Source of the DNA: Dehalococcoidia bacterium
GTDB taxonomy: Bacteria; Chloroflexota; Dehalococcoidia; SZUA-161; SpSt-899
Direction: 5' to 3'
DNA: 9,665 nt
Assembly: GCA_023271485.1 (NCBI GenBank)
Contig: JALPXT010000052.1
Span: 1-9,665 of the forward strand
The translations under genes and the position numbers were made by a program. Shown here piece by piece: positions 1-7,279 of this stretch (position 1 is the first letter of the stretch; the number at the start of each line of letters is the position of its first letter). The notes beneath the pieces are model-generated. The model was given only the letters and a program-made list of their open reading frames with translations, did no database searches and had not been told where the DNA came from.

Positions 1-11
1 GGAGGTAGTAG

Positions 12-863
12 ATGGTACTGGAGTGGAAGCGCGAGGACCTGAGGGTGGAGAAGGAGATCGGCGAGCCGATACTCCGTATTGAGAATGTCAGCAAAGCCTT
101 TGGTGGTGTGCAGGCTCTCAAGGACGTCAGTTTTGAAGTCCGGGAAAGAGAAATCCTCTCAATCATTGGCCCCAACGGAGCCGGCAAGAGTGCCATGCTC
201 AACTGCATCAATGGGCTGCCCGGATACCGTCCTGATTCGGGCAAGATAATGCTCGATGGTAAAGATATTACCAGGTGGTCTCCTCATAAGAGGGCTCAGG
301 CGGGAATCGCTCGTACCTTTCAGAAGATTGAGCTCTTCGGTGGAATGACCGTGCTGGACAACGTGAAGCTGGGTCGCCACATAAACATGAAGACAAGCTG
401 GTGGGATGGCGGATTCTACTGGTTCAGAGCGGAGAAGGAAGAGGAGAAGCATCGCCAGTGGATTGAGGAAAAGGTATTTGAGACCTGCGAGATTGAAATC
501 TACCGGCACCGGGTAACCGGTATGCTCCCCTATGGCGTGCAGAAGCGCATTGAGATGGCCCGAGCCCTGGCCATGGATCCCAAAATCTTGCTCCTGGATG
601 AGCCCATGGCCGGATTGAACCTGGAGGAGGTCGAGGACATGACCCGCTTCATTCTCGATGCTAATGAGGAGAAGGAGTGGAGCTCTACTATCGTGCTGGT
701 GGAGCACGACATGGGAGTGGTTATGGACATCTCCGACCGGGTGATCGTCTTCGACTGGGGAGAGAAGATAGCCGATGCCCCGCCAGAGGAGGTGCAGAAC
801 AACCCCCGGGTTATTCGCGCCTACCTCGGTGAGGTAGAAGATACCTATATTACCCGGAGGTGA
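12..863 (+). CDS. livG: HAAT-family ABC transporter ATP-binding protein (LivG type)
   Basis: This is one of the two cytoplasmic ATPases that power a branched-chain amino acid/hydrophobic solute importer. The 283-aa protein has Walker A GPNGAGKS (res 53-60), a Q-loop RTFQ (101-104), the signature region LPYGVQ (172-177), Walker B ILLLDEP (192-198) and the H-loop histidine H232 (LVEHD). An insertion at about 125-155, rich in W, E and K, and the LPYG form of the signature fit the LivG subgroup found beside acyl-CoA synthetases (recalled family knowledge). Two small departures: Walker A is followed by Ala where Ser/Thr is usual, and the signature begins LPYG rather than LSGG. The ATG at 12 has GGAGG at 1-5 upstream. 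The stop at 861-863 is 6 bp before the synthetase gene, so the two are probably cotranscribed. LivG assignment is strong; the transported substrate is not shown by the sequence. Confidence 0.93.
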   Translation: MVLEWKREDLRVEKEIGEPILRIENVSKAFGGVQALKDVSFEVREREILSIIGPNGAGKSAMLNCINGLPGYRPDSGKIMLDGKDITRWSPHKRAQAGIARTFQKIELFGGMTVLDNVKLGRHINMKTSWWDGGFYWFRAEKEEEKHRQWIEEKVFETCEIEIYRHRVTGMLPYGVQKRIEMARALAMDPKILLLDEPMAGLNLEEVEDMTRFILDANEEKEWSSTIVLVEHDMGVVMDISDRVIVFDWGEKIADAPPEEVQNNPRVIRAYLGEVEDTYITRR

Positions 864-869
864 CTGGAG

Positions 870-2831
870 ATGATGAAAACAAAGACCAGGAAGCCGAGTC
901 TAAAGCCCCCGATAGAGATTACCGAAGATATGACCATTCCCAAGGTCTGGCTCGAGAAATGCCGCCGCTATGGATCCAGGAAAGTGGCCATGCGGGAGAA
1001 GGAATTTGGGATCTGGCGGTCCTACACCTGGCAGGATTATTATGATAACGTCAAGTCTTTCTGCCTGGGGATGAAGGCTCTGGGTCTGGAGAGAGGTGAA
1101 ACCGTCGCTTTTATTGGGACCAACCGTCCTCATGCCCTCTGGGCGGAGATAGCCGCTCTGTGCGCCGGGGCCATCCCCACCTGGCTCTTCAAGGACTCGC
1201 TCCTGGATGAGACAGAATACATTGTTAGGCATGCTGAGGCCCGATTTTATATCGCTGAGGGGCAGGAGGAAGTAGATAAAGGACTCTGGATCAGAGAACG
1301 CTGTCCCAAACTGGAGAGGATCATCTGGGAGGATCACAAGGGGATGCGGTATTATAAAGACCCCGTGCTGATAAGCTACGGAGAGGTTCAGCGGATGGGG
1401 CAGGAATATGAAAGGGAGCATCCCGGTATTTTTGAGGAGATGATAGCTGAGGGTAAGGCTGATGACACCTGCCTTATCTTCTATACTTCAGGCACGACGG
1501 CCTTGCCGAAGGGTGCGGTACTCACCCACGGGAACATGCTGAGCATGGGCAGGAATCTCTTATGGGTTGACCCGGTATCGGAGGATGCTCAGTTTCTTTC
1601 CTTCCTGCCGATGGCCTGGATCGGGGAGCAAATGATGTCTATCAGCGAAGGGATCATCGCCGGATTCACCATCAATTTCCCGGAGGAGCCGGAGGTGCTC
1701 CAGGAGAATATTCGAGAGATTGGGCCGGAGGTAATGTTCTCCGCTCCGCGGACTTACGAGGCGATGGTGCGCACCTGTTTAGTGAAGTATGCCGATGCCA
1801 CTTGGGTCAAGCGGAAGCTATGGGAGCTCTGCATGGGGATCGGGTACAGGGTAGCCGATATGAGGCTTGAAAAGAAGGGTATTCCGTGGTACTGGAGGGC
1901 GGCCCAGCAGGTTTCTTACTGGATAAATCACCGGCAGGTGCTGGACACCCTGGGGCTGAGGAGGTTGAAGTATGCCTACACCGGCGGCGCTCCGCTGGGA
2001 GATGAGCAGTTCCGCTTCTACCACGCTCTGGGGCTTAATCTGAAGCAGATCTATGGGCAGACGGAGATATCGGGGATTTCCGTTATCCACCGGCAAGGTG
2101 AGGTTAAGTCTGACACCGTGGGCTTCCCCATCCCGGATACCGAGGTCAGGATCACCGAGAGCAATGAAATCCTCTCTCGCAGCCCCTGCGTCTTCAAGGG
2201 ATATCATAAGATGGAGGAGGAAACGAAGAAGACCCTCATCCCCGGCGGCTGGCTTTACTCCGCCGATACCGGTTTCGTGGACGAGGACGGGCACCTGATC
2301 TGCTTCGACCGCTCCAAGGATGTTATGACCCTCAGCGACGGTTCCCTCTCGGCTCCCCAGATCCTGGAGAACCGGCTCAAGTTCAGCCCGTATGTTCAGG
2401 ATGCCTGGGTCATCGGGGACCGACGCCCCTACGTGGTGGCCACCGTCTGCATTGACTACGGCAGCGTGGGCCGTTGGGCCGAGAGTAAGGGCATCCCCTA
2501 CACCAGCTATCCGGAGCTCTCCCAGATACCTCGGGTCAACGAGCTCATCCTCGATGTGGTCAAGAAGGTGAACCGACGCCTGCCGCGGGCACAGCGGATC
2601 AGGAAGTTTGTCAACTTCTACAAGACCTTCGAGGCCGATGACGATGAGCTGACTCGAACCCGTAAGCTGAGGCGAAGATTCATGGAGGAAAGGTATAAGG
2701 ATGTCGTGGATCCGCTCTATGGTGATAGCGAGTTTATCGATCTGGACACCACCATCACCTACGAGGATGGAAGGGTGGCTCGGCTAAAGTACGGAATGAA
2801 GGTAAACTTTGTACCTCAGGAGGAAGGCTGA
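870..2831 (+). CDS. AMP-forming acyl-CoA synthetase (long-chain FACS/COG1022-like) inside the ABC operon
   Basis: The enzyme activates a carboxylic acid with ATP to an acyl-adenylate and transfers it to CoA. The 653-aa length fits long-chain-type synthetases. Visible motifs are the AMP-binding P-loop YTSGTTALPKG (205-215), the adenine-binding YGQTE (395-399), GWLYSADTGF (460-469) with the ribose-binding Asp D466, the hinge region DRSKD (480-484), and a C-terminal LTRTRK in which K599 fits the catalytic lysine. The usual GD before the hinge is AD here. No signal peptide or membrane segment is seen, so it should be cytoplasmic. The ATG at 870 has GGAGG at 855-859; ATG 873 is an alternative. The stop overlaps the livH start by one base. 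Its place between transporter genes suggests it activates the solute as it enters. Acyl chain specificity cannot be read from the sequence. Confidence 0.92.
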   Translation: MMKTKTRKPSLKPPIEITEDMTIPKVWLEKCRRYGSRKVAMREKEFGIWRSYTWQDYYDNVKSFCLGMKALGLERGETVAFIGTNRPHALWAEIAALCAGAIPTWLFKDSLLDETEYIVRHAEARFYIAEGQEEVDKGLWIRERCPKLERIIWEDHKGMRYYKDPVLISYGEVQRMGQEYEREHPGIFEEMIAEGKADDTCLIFYTSGTTALPKGAVLTHGNMLSMGRNLLWVDPVSEDAQFLSFLPMAWIGEQMMSISEGIIAGFTINFPEEPEVLQENIREIGPEVMFSAPRTYEAMVRTCLVKYADATWVKRKLWELCMGIGYRVADMRLEKKGIPWYWRAAQQVSYWINHRQVLDTLGLRRLKYAYTGGAPLGDEQFRFYHALGLNLKQIYGQTEISGISVIHRQGEVKSDTVGFPIPDTEVRITESNEILSRSPCVFKGYHKMEEETKKTLIPGGWLYSADTGFVDEDGHLICFDRSKDVMTLSDGSLSAPQILENRLKFSPYVQDAWVIGDRRPYVVATVCIDYGSVGRWAESKGIPYTSYPELSQIPRVNELILDVVKKVNRRLPRAQRIRKFVNFYKTFEADDDELTRTRKLRRRFMEERYKDVVDPLYGDSEFIDLDTTITYEDGRVARLKYGMKVNFVPQEEG

Positions 2832-3712
2832 TGTTAATGTTCGCGGAAGTTGTTGTCACCGGGATCATGATTGGTGGTATCTACGCTTTGGTCGCCTTAG
2901 GCTGGACGGTTATCTTCAAGACCTCCGGGGTGCTCAATCTGGCGACCGGAGAAATGGCTCTTATCGGCGGTTATATATGTCTCGCCTTGTACGTTGCTGG
3001 AGTACCCTTTGTGTTGGCGGTAGCGGGGGCAGTAATAATGGGCGTGATTTTGGGTTTCGGCACCGAGCGGCTGGTTCTGCGCCCCATGATCGGAGAGGCA
3101 CACCTACCGATAATTATGGTCACAGTGGGGCTTGCCTACTCCTTCAGAGGGATTGTTCAGCTTATATGGGGTGCTGCTACCCGGGTGTTCACTCCGGCTG
3201 TCTTCCCGCTGACGCCGATTACAGTTGGCCCCTTTAGTATCAGCCAGGTTTTCCTCTGGAGCTTTATTTTGAGCGTGGTACTAATGGCCCTTTTGATCCT
3301 GTTTTTCCAGCGCACGAGAAAGGGTCTAGCCATGCAGGCAACGGCGGACGATGAAATGGCCGCCATGTCCGTGGGGGTAAGTCCCAAACGGGTTTATGGT
3401 TGGAGCTGGGCGCTGGCGTTTGCCGTAGTGGGGGTAGGTGGCGCCCTGCTGGGCAATATTAACGGCTTGAATGTCGGGGTGGCTTTCTTCGGGCTACTGG
3501 TGTTGCCGGCGGTGGTTATGGGCGGCTTGAATTCCATCCCCGGGGCGATAGTCGGCGGACTGCTCATCGGTGTGTTGCAGAACCTGGGCGATTTCTATGT
3601 AGGGCCGTTTGTCCCCGGCATTAAGGATATTTTCCCCTTCCTGGTAATGATGGTGGTACTCTTATGCCGGCCCTACGGTCTCTGGGGCTGGGTCAAGATC
3701 GAGCGAATGTAG
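2831..3712 (+). CDS. livH: HAAT-family ABC transporter permease (LivH type)
   Basis: This is an integral membrane permease of the importer, expected to pair with LivM to form the channel. The 293-aa protein is strongly hydrophobic, with about eight likely membrane segments. It opens with the LivH-type pattern GGIYALVALGWTVIF followed by GVLNLATGEMALIGGY. Near residues 160-185 it has the cytoplasmic coupling segment RKGLAMQATADDEMAAMSVG, and near the C-terminus GGLNSIPGAIVGGLLIGVLQ, both typical of the family. The ATG at 2831 overlaps the synthetase stop by one base (TGATG). AGGAGG at 2818-2823 gives a 7-base spacing; ATG 2837 is a less well spaced alternative. Tight coupling to the synthetase gene implies translation from the same message. 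Confidence 0.93.
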   Translation: MLMFAEVVVTGIMIGGIYALVALGWTVIFKTSGVLNLATGEMALIGGYICLALYVAGVPFVLAVAGAVIMGVILGFGTERLVLRPMIGEAHLPIIMVTVGLAYSFRGIVQLIWGAATRVFTPAVFPLTPITVGPFSISQVFLWSFILSVVLMALLILFFQRTRKGLAMQATADDEMAAMSVGVSPKRVYGWSWALAFAVVGVGGALLGNINGLNVGVAFFGLLVLPAVVMGGLNSIPGAIVGGLLIGVLQNLGDFYVGPFVPGIKDIFPFLVMMVVLLCRPYGLWGWVKIERM

Positions 3713-3817
3713 CCAATATTCGGCAATCAGCGAAAAGAGCATGATAAGTCGAGTCAAGCAAGGCCGTAGCTTAGCATTGCATAGAGAGCGGTGAAACACA
3801 AAAAGGGGGTATGAAGA

Positions 3818-4885
3818 ATGCGTCTACCTAGTGGAACCTACTTCCAGGATTATCGCGCTGACCATGCCTGGTGGAGGACGAAATTTGTCTGGTTCAGAAT
3901 GGGGCTGCTGCTGGCCGTGTTTCTGCTCCTCCCTCACGTTATTGGCGGTGCCTGGTTGCCAATAGTGACCCTGATCGGCTATATGGCCCTGGCGGTTATG
4001 GGGGTGCAGTTGCTTATCGGCTATACCGGTCAGATTACTTTAGGTCACGCCGCTGTCATAGGCATAGGCGCCTACACCTGCGCTGTAACCATGTTTGTAT
4101 GGGGGGTTTCTTATCCCGTGGCGTTTGTTCTGGGGATTTTCGCTGCCGGATTGTGGTCGGTGCTGTGGGGCCTACCGGCAGCCAGGGTCAAGGGTCTCTA
4201 CTTGATTGTGACTACCATGGCGATGCAGTTTTTCACCATCTACATCGTCATTGGGCAGTGGATCGGGCCGGTGGCGGGGAGGGGGCGTGCCGGGTTTCTA
4301 GCTATTGACCCCGGGATGTTTACCATAGGCCCCTGGACTATTTTCGGGCCAATTCCCACCTACTACTGGACGTTAATCGTGCTCGTCCTGGCACAGGTGT
4401 TCCTGGCCAATTTACTGCGAACCCGGGTGGGAAGAGCATGGCGAGCGATCAGAGATAACGATATTGCTGCCGAGGCTCTGGGGGTCAATATCTTCAAATA
4501 TAAACTGCTGTCCTTCTTCATCGCCGGTTGTCTGGGCGGAGCAGCGGGTGGCGTCTGGTTAACCACCCTGGCTGGGATAACCCCGGAACATTTTACATTG
4601 ACATTGTCATTGTGGCTGGTGGGGGCTATTCTCATCGGCGGCCTTGGCAGCATGTACGGGCATATCTTCGGGGCGGCGTTCCTGGTGCTGGTAATAGAGC
4701 TTTTGAGGATAATATTAATGGCTGCGATACCCGTCTGGCCGGCAGCGTTCGAGTACTTCCTCTACATTAGATATCTGATATATGGTCTGGCCATTATAGG
4801 CTTCCTCATCTATGAGCCCAATGGCCTTTCTTACCGGTGGTGGCAGCTTAAGAACTATGTCCATTTGTGGCCGTTCTCTTACTGA
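3818..4885 (+). CDS. livM: HAAT-family ABC transporter permease (LivM type)
   Basis: This is the second membrane permease of the importer. The 355-aa protein has a charged N-terminal stretch of about 25 residues and then many hydrophobic segments. LivM hallmarks are GYTGQITLGHAAVIGIGAYT (about 69-88), the coupling segment RAIRDNDIAAEALGVN (about 209-224), and GGLGSMYGHIFGAAF in the C-terminal half. Length is within the usual LivM range. The ATG at 3818 is preceded by AAAAAGGGGG (3800-3809), a usable but not ideal ribosome binding site. The gap of 105 bp after livH is long for this operon and holds no ORF, terminator or convincing promoter. The stop codon runs almost directly into the 9-bp repeat arrays. 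Confidence 0.93.
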   Translation: MRLPSGTYFQDYRADHAWWRTKFVWFRMGLLLAVFLLLPHVIGGAWLPIVTLIGYMALAVMGVQLLIGYTGQITLGHAAVIGIGAYTCAVTMFVWGVSYPVAFVLGIFAAGLWSVLWGLPAARVKGLYLIVTTMAMQFFTIYIVIGQWIGPVAGRGRAGFLAIDPGMFTIGPWTIFGPIPTYYWTLIVLVLAQVFLANLLRTRVGRAWRAIRDNDIAAEALGVNIFKYKLLSFFIAGCLGGAAGGVWLTTLAGITPEHFTLTLSLWLVGAILIGGLGSMYGHIFGAAFLVLVIELLRIILMAAIPVWPAAFEYFLYIRYLIYGLAIIGFLIYEPNGLSYRWWQLKNYVHLWPFSY

Positions 4886-4886
4886 C

Positions 4887-4951
4887 GAGTTTATTGAGTT
4901 GATAGAGTTGATAGAGTTCCCTCCTCCCCCGCTCAACAAACTCAACAAACT
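4887..4951 (+). repeat. Inverted pair of 9-bp tandem repeat arrays just after livM
   Basis: Positions 4887-4918 read as gagtttatt, gagttgata, gagttgata, gagtt: about 3.5 units of a 9-bp repeat. Positions 4932-4951 read as ctcaacaaa, ctcaacaaa, ct: about two units of the near-complement. The arms 4888-4907 and 4932-4951 can pair as a 20-bp stem with four mismatches, around a 24-base loop that contains the pyrimidine tract TCCCTCCTCCCCC (4918-4930). There is no T-run behind it, so it is not a classical terminator. It could protect the 3' end of the livH-livM message or be a small spreading repeat family. Structure is seen directly; function is unknown. Confidence 0.7.
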
Positions 4952-4964
4952 GGAATGGCTGCGG

Positions 4965-4976
4965 AAAGGAGGTGAT
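4965..4976 (+). promoter_or_regulatory. Orphan full-length Shine-Dalgarno sequence
   Basis: AAAGGAGGTGAT matches the whole anti-Shine-Dalgarno tail of typical bacterial 16S rRNA. No ATG, GTG or TTG lies at the usual 5-12 base distance downstream. The only start-like codon is the GTG inside the motif itself (4972), which would open a 12-codon frame. The gene actually served here, livK, has its own ribosome binding site at 5053-5060. It may be a relic of an earlier start, a leader peptide site, or a ribosome-standby site. Confidence 0.45.
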
Positions 4977-5010
4977 TATAGTATACAGGGATATCGGATT
5001 TAAGAAGTAG

Positions 5011-5027
5011 CTCCGATTGAATCGGAG
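5011..5027 (+). promoter_or_regulatory. 17-bp perfect palindrome upstream of livK (possible operator or hairpin)
   Basis: CTCCGATT-G-AATCGGAG is an exact inverted repeat with 8-base arms around one central base (as RNA, 7-bp arms with a 3-base loop). It lies 38 bp before the livK ATG and just before its ribosome binding site. Symmetry and position would fit a repressor operator or a small mRNA hairpin. No T-run follows, so it is not a terminator. Confidence 0.45.
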
Positions 5028-5065
5028 GCAAGGGCACTAGCTTATTGAAGGAAAGGAGGAAAAGT

Positions 5066-6415
5066 ATGAGAATAGGGAGAGCAATTACGTTTCTGGTTCT
5101 TTTGGTAGTACTGTCCACCATGGTCGTGGCCTGTCCGGCAGATCCCATCGATCCTGCCGACCCTGTGGCTCCTGTTGAACGTATTCCAATTGGAGCGATT
5201 CAGGATATGACCGGGGCTACTTCGGACGTAGGCAAGGATGAGGCGTTGGGGGTCCGGGAGGCGGTTGCATGGTTAAACGATCAGGGTGGTATTGGCGGTA
5301 GACTGATCGAGCTCCATCAGTTCGACTACGGCTACCGTGTTCCGGAGGCCTTAACCCTGTACACGCGGTTCCGCGATGTTAACGAAGTCGTTTGGATCAA
5401 GGGTTGGGGAACACCGGACACTGAAGCTTTAACGCCAACCATTACCATGGACAGGATACCATTCAACTCAGGTTCTGCGTCGGGGCACCTTCTCGATCCG
5501 GCAGTGACGCCGTTTAACTTCATTTACTCCATTGCCGATTACAGCACCCAGGCTCGCGGGTTGCTGCAGTTCTGGTATGATGAGTTCTGGATGAAGCACC
5601 CGATGTACCAGGCTGACAGAGAGGCTGGGATAAGGCCCCGGCTGGTCACCGCCGGGCATGTCGGCCACCCCTATCCCACGGCGCCGCTGGCCGCCCTCAG
5701 GGATCATGCCGAGCTACTTGGCTTTGAGCAGATGAGTACGGATCCAGACGTCCATTGTGTGCACGTATCCCTGTTTGCTCTTGACGCCAAGAGTCAGGTA
5801 ATGGCAATCGAAGCATGGGGTAACCCTCACGTGGTCTGGTTCGGCAATACCGCCATGAGCGCGGCTACCCTGGCCAGAGAGTTGTACGTCGCCGGCCTGC
5901 TCTATCCCAAAGGAACGACCATGTTTTTGGGCAACAATTATGCCGTTGATGAAAACTTCGTCAGAATTGCCGGTGCTGAGGTTGCCGAGGGCGCGCTTAG
6001 TTCACCGTTCGCGGCTTTCTTCTGGGATGATTTTCCGTGGCGGGATAAAGTCCACGAGTATGCCGCGAAGATAAACCCCGGGGTGCCTTTCGAGCTGCGG
6101 AGTAACAAAACTGTCCAAGGCTGGGTAGCGATGTACAAAGTAGCCACGGCATTGAGGCGGGCGGATGCAGCCGGCAAGCTTGATCTGGATGATATCGCCG
6201 CGACCCGGATAGCGGTGAGAGACGCCCTTTATGAAGGACCCATTGACATGAGCGGTCTGGGATGGCCGGTACCATTTCATGTGACTCCCACCGACCATCG
6301 CCCCAGTGGCACGGTCCTAATCGGCCAGGTTATAGACGGCAGGCCAGTCACTATAGGATACGTGGATCTGAAGGCGATGTATCCCGATCTGTGGCCGGAA
6401 TGGCTGGGCTGGTAA
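5066..6415 (+). CDS. livK: Lipoprotein substrate-binding protein of the HAAT importer (LivK type, Peripla_BP_6)
   Basis: This is the extracytoplasmic receptor that captures the solute and delivers it to LivH/LivM. Starting at ATG 5066 (ribosome binding site AAAGGAGG, 5053-5060) it has 449 residues; a TTG at 5045 in frame is possible but would lengthen the signal peptide awkwardly. The N-terminus is a lipoprotein signal: MRIGR, a hydrophobic core, then lipobox VVAC with Cys23 as the lipidation site. A Pro/Asp/Ala linker (about 24-38) follows. The mature domain opens IPIGAIQDMTGATSDVGKDE and has NDQGGIGGRLIEL (71-83), the standard start of the type I periplasmic-binding fold. The C-terminal region has VLIGQV and a Trp-rich end. 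The residues that set substrate choice cannot be identified by eye. A terminator-like hairpin starts four bases after the stop. Confidence 0.92.
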   Translation: MRIGRAITFLVLLVVLSTMVVACPADPIDPADPVAPVERIPIGAIQDMTGATSDVGKDEALGVREAVAWLNDQGGIGGRLIELHQFDYGYRVPEALTLYTRFRDVNEVVWIKGWGTPDTEALTPTITMDRIPFNSGSASGHLLDPAVTPFNFIYSIADYSTQARGLLQFWYDEFWMKHPMYQADREAGIRPRLVTAGHVGHPYPTAPLAALRDHAELLGFEQMSTDPDVHCVHVSLFALDAKSQVMAIEAWGNPHVVWFGNTAMSAATLARELYVAGLLYPKGTTMFLGNNYAVDENFVRIAGAEVAEGALSSPFAAFFWDDFPWRDKVHEYAAKINPGVPFELRSNKTVQGWVAMYKVATALRRADAAGKLDLDDIAATRIAVRDALYEGPIDMSGLGWPVPFHVTPTDHRPSGTVLIGQVIDGRPVTIGYVDLKAMYPDLWPEWLGW

Positions 6416-6418
6416 TGG

Positions 6419-6455
6419 AAGGGGGGTAGCTCAGTTCTTGAGCTTACCCCCCTTT
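6419..6455 (+). terminator. Rho-independent terminator-like hairpin after livK
   Basis: The left arm GGGGGGTAGCTCA (6421-6433) pairs with TGAGCTTACCCCCC (6439-6452), giving 13 bp with a single bulged T and a 5-base loop. AA 6419-6420 can add two more pairs with TT 6453-6454. The sequence continues TTTGTCCT, a short and interrupted T-tract. The stem is very stable, the T-tract modest, so partial termination with some read-through to the lipoprotein and livF genes is likely. That would raise the level of binding protein over the downstream genes. Confidence 0.75.
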
Positions 6456-6471
6456 GTCCTCGAGGGGGATT

Positions 6472-6491
6472 CACGAAGGAGAAACTTCGTG
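6472..6491 (+). promoter_or_regulatory. Second hairpin in the livK-lipoprotein gap
   Basis: CACGAAG (6472-6478) and CTTCGTG (6485-6491) are perfect complements around a 6-base GAGAAA loop. It follows the terminator-like hairpin by 16 bases and has no T-run. It may stabilise the 5' end of a processed downstream message. Function is not shown. Confidence 0.4.
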
Positions 6492-6498
6492 CAACAAA

Positions 6499-6526
6499 AT
6501 GCTACCGGAGAGGTGGAGGGTAGCAT
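6499..6526 (+). promoter_or_regulatory. Third hairpin with a Shine-Dalgarno-like loop
   Basis: ATGCTACC (6499-6506) and GGTAGCAT (6519-6526) form a perfect 8-bp stem. The 12-base loop GGAGAGGTGGAG carries a purine-rich, ribosome-binding-site-like sequence that no start codon uses. The actual ribosome binding site of the next gene is downstream at 6542-6548. Confidence 0.4.
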
Positions 6527-6558
6527 CGCTTATCTGCAAAGAAGGAGGGATTCAGGCA

Positions 6559-7152
6559 ATGAAAAAACGTTTAATGCCGTTAGTAGCATTACTACTCGTC
6601 ATCAGCTTGGGGACACTAGGCTGCCCACCGGCGGATGAACCGCCGGCGCCACCGGTGGCACCCACTGTTGAGCTGGAGAGGATTGAGGTCGCTAACTTCC
6701 ACGCTCTGGATGAAGAGTTTCCGGCGGATTCGGCTCGGGTTCGGGGCTTCATGGATTTAGCCACGGTTCTCAATATCACCAATCCCAATGCCTATCCGAT
6801 GATGCTTGATGATGTGATGTTTACCCTGGCTCTGGAGGCCGCCCCCGGGGTATTGCTGGAACTTCACACCCCTATTTATTACGAGGACATGTGGATTCCA
6901 GCTAAAATGACCAACCAGGTGAGGGTGGAGGCTTTGTTCGATTCCCGCATGGCGCTTCTGGCTCTGATGGTTGCCCATGGTATTACGGTGGAGGAGCTGG
7001 GGCTTGCGCCTGCTGATCTAATCAAGACGTGGTGGGCCGAGATTGGCGAATTCAAGTACGTCATCGAGGTTCGTGCCGGCATGGCTACCTTTGTCACCCC
7101 GGACGGCGAGATCGTGCGGTCGAGTTTCGATGGTAGCTGGGGGGGCAACTAG
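6559..7152 (+). CDS. Small lipoprotein with LEA14/WHy-like domain
   Basis: The protein is 197 aa from ATG 6559, with AAGGAGG at 6542-6548. The N-terminus is a lipoprotein signal: MKKR, a leucine-rich core, then TLGC with Cys22 as the probable lipidation site, followed by a Pro/Ala/Glu linker. The body (about 38-190) has a LEA type-2/WHy look: a beta-rich domain with the typical NPNAYPMMLDDVMFTL stretch about 75 residues in, followed by alternating hydrophobic strands. Such domains are known from desiccation-related plant LEA14 proteins and from bacterial envelope lipoproteins; their molecular role is poorly defined. It lies between the binding protein and LivF genes on the same strand, so it may assist the importer outside the membrane. 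That role is inference. The fold assignment is by pattern only. A longer frame opens at 6454, but it would bury the signal sequence, so it was not chosen. Confidence 0.72.
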   Translation: MKKRLMPLVALLLVISLGTLGCPPADEPPAPPVAPTVELERIEVANFHALDEEFPADSARVRGFMDLATVLNITNPNAYPMMLDDVMFTLALEAAPGVLLELHTPIYYEDMWIPAKMTNQVRVEALFDSRMALLALMVAHGITVEELGLAPADLIKTWWAEIGEFKYVIEVRAGMATFVTPDGEIVRSSFDGSWGGN

Positions 7153-7279
7153 ATAGCCTTACGCTGGAACAGGTCAGCGGGCAGATCGATCACTGCGGCA
7201 CATGTGGATATCAAGGTGCTGCGGGCCGCTTTCGGGCCAGGATGGCGCGACGGTAAGGACTCTTGCAGGGGGTGACTTT

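Noticed and set aside
4887..4951. CRISPR-like or transposon-end interpretation of the repeats
   Set aside because: Units are 9 bp with no spacers, and there is no transposase or target-site duplication visible.
4977..4984. TATAGT as a -10 element for livK
   Set aside because: No acceptable -35 hexamer at 16-18 bp upstream and no proper extended -10.
4812..5003. 63-codon frame spanning the livM end and the repeats, reading IELIELIE and NKLNKL
   Set aside because: The apparent peptide repeat is only the 9-bp DNA repeat read in frame; it starts inside livM without a ribosome binding site.
4972..5010. 12-codon GTG mini-frame after the orphan Shine-Dalgarno
   Set aside because: The GTG lies inside the Shine-Dalgarno itself, so it cannot be initiated by it; kept only as a possibility in the findings.
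6448..6468. Alternative C5/G5 hairpin as an antiterminator
   Set aside because: Only five pairs and far weaker than the 13-bp terminator stem; mentioned as a possibility, not annotated.
7202..7279. Upstream ATG start for livF
   Set aside because: The extra 26 residues do not look like a LivF N-terminus, and ATG 7280 has a well-spaced ribosome binding site.
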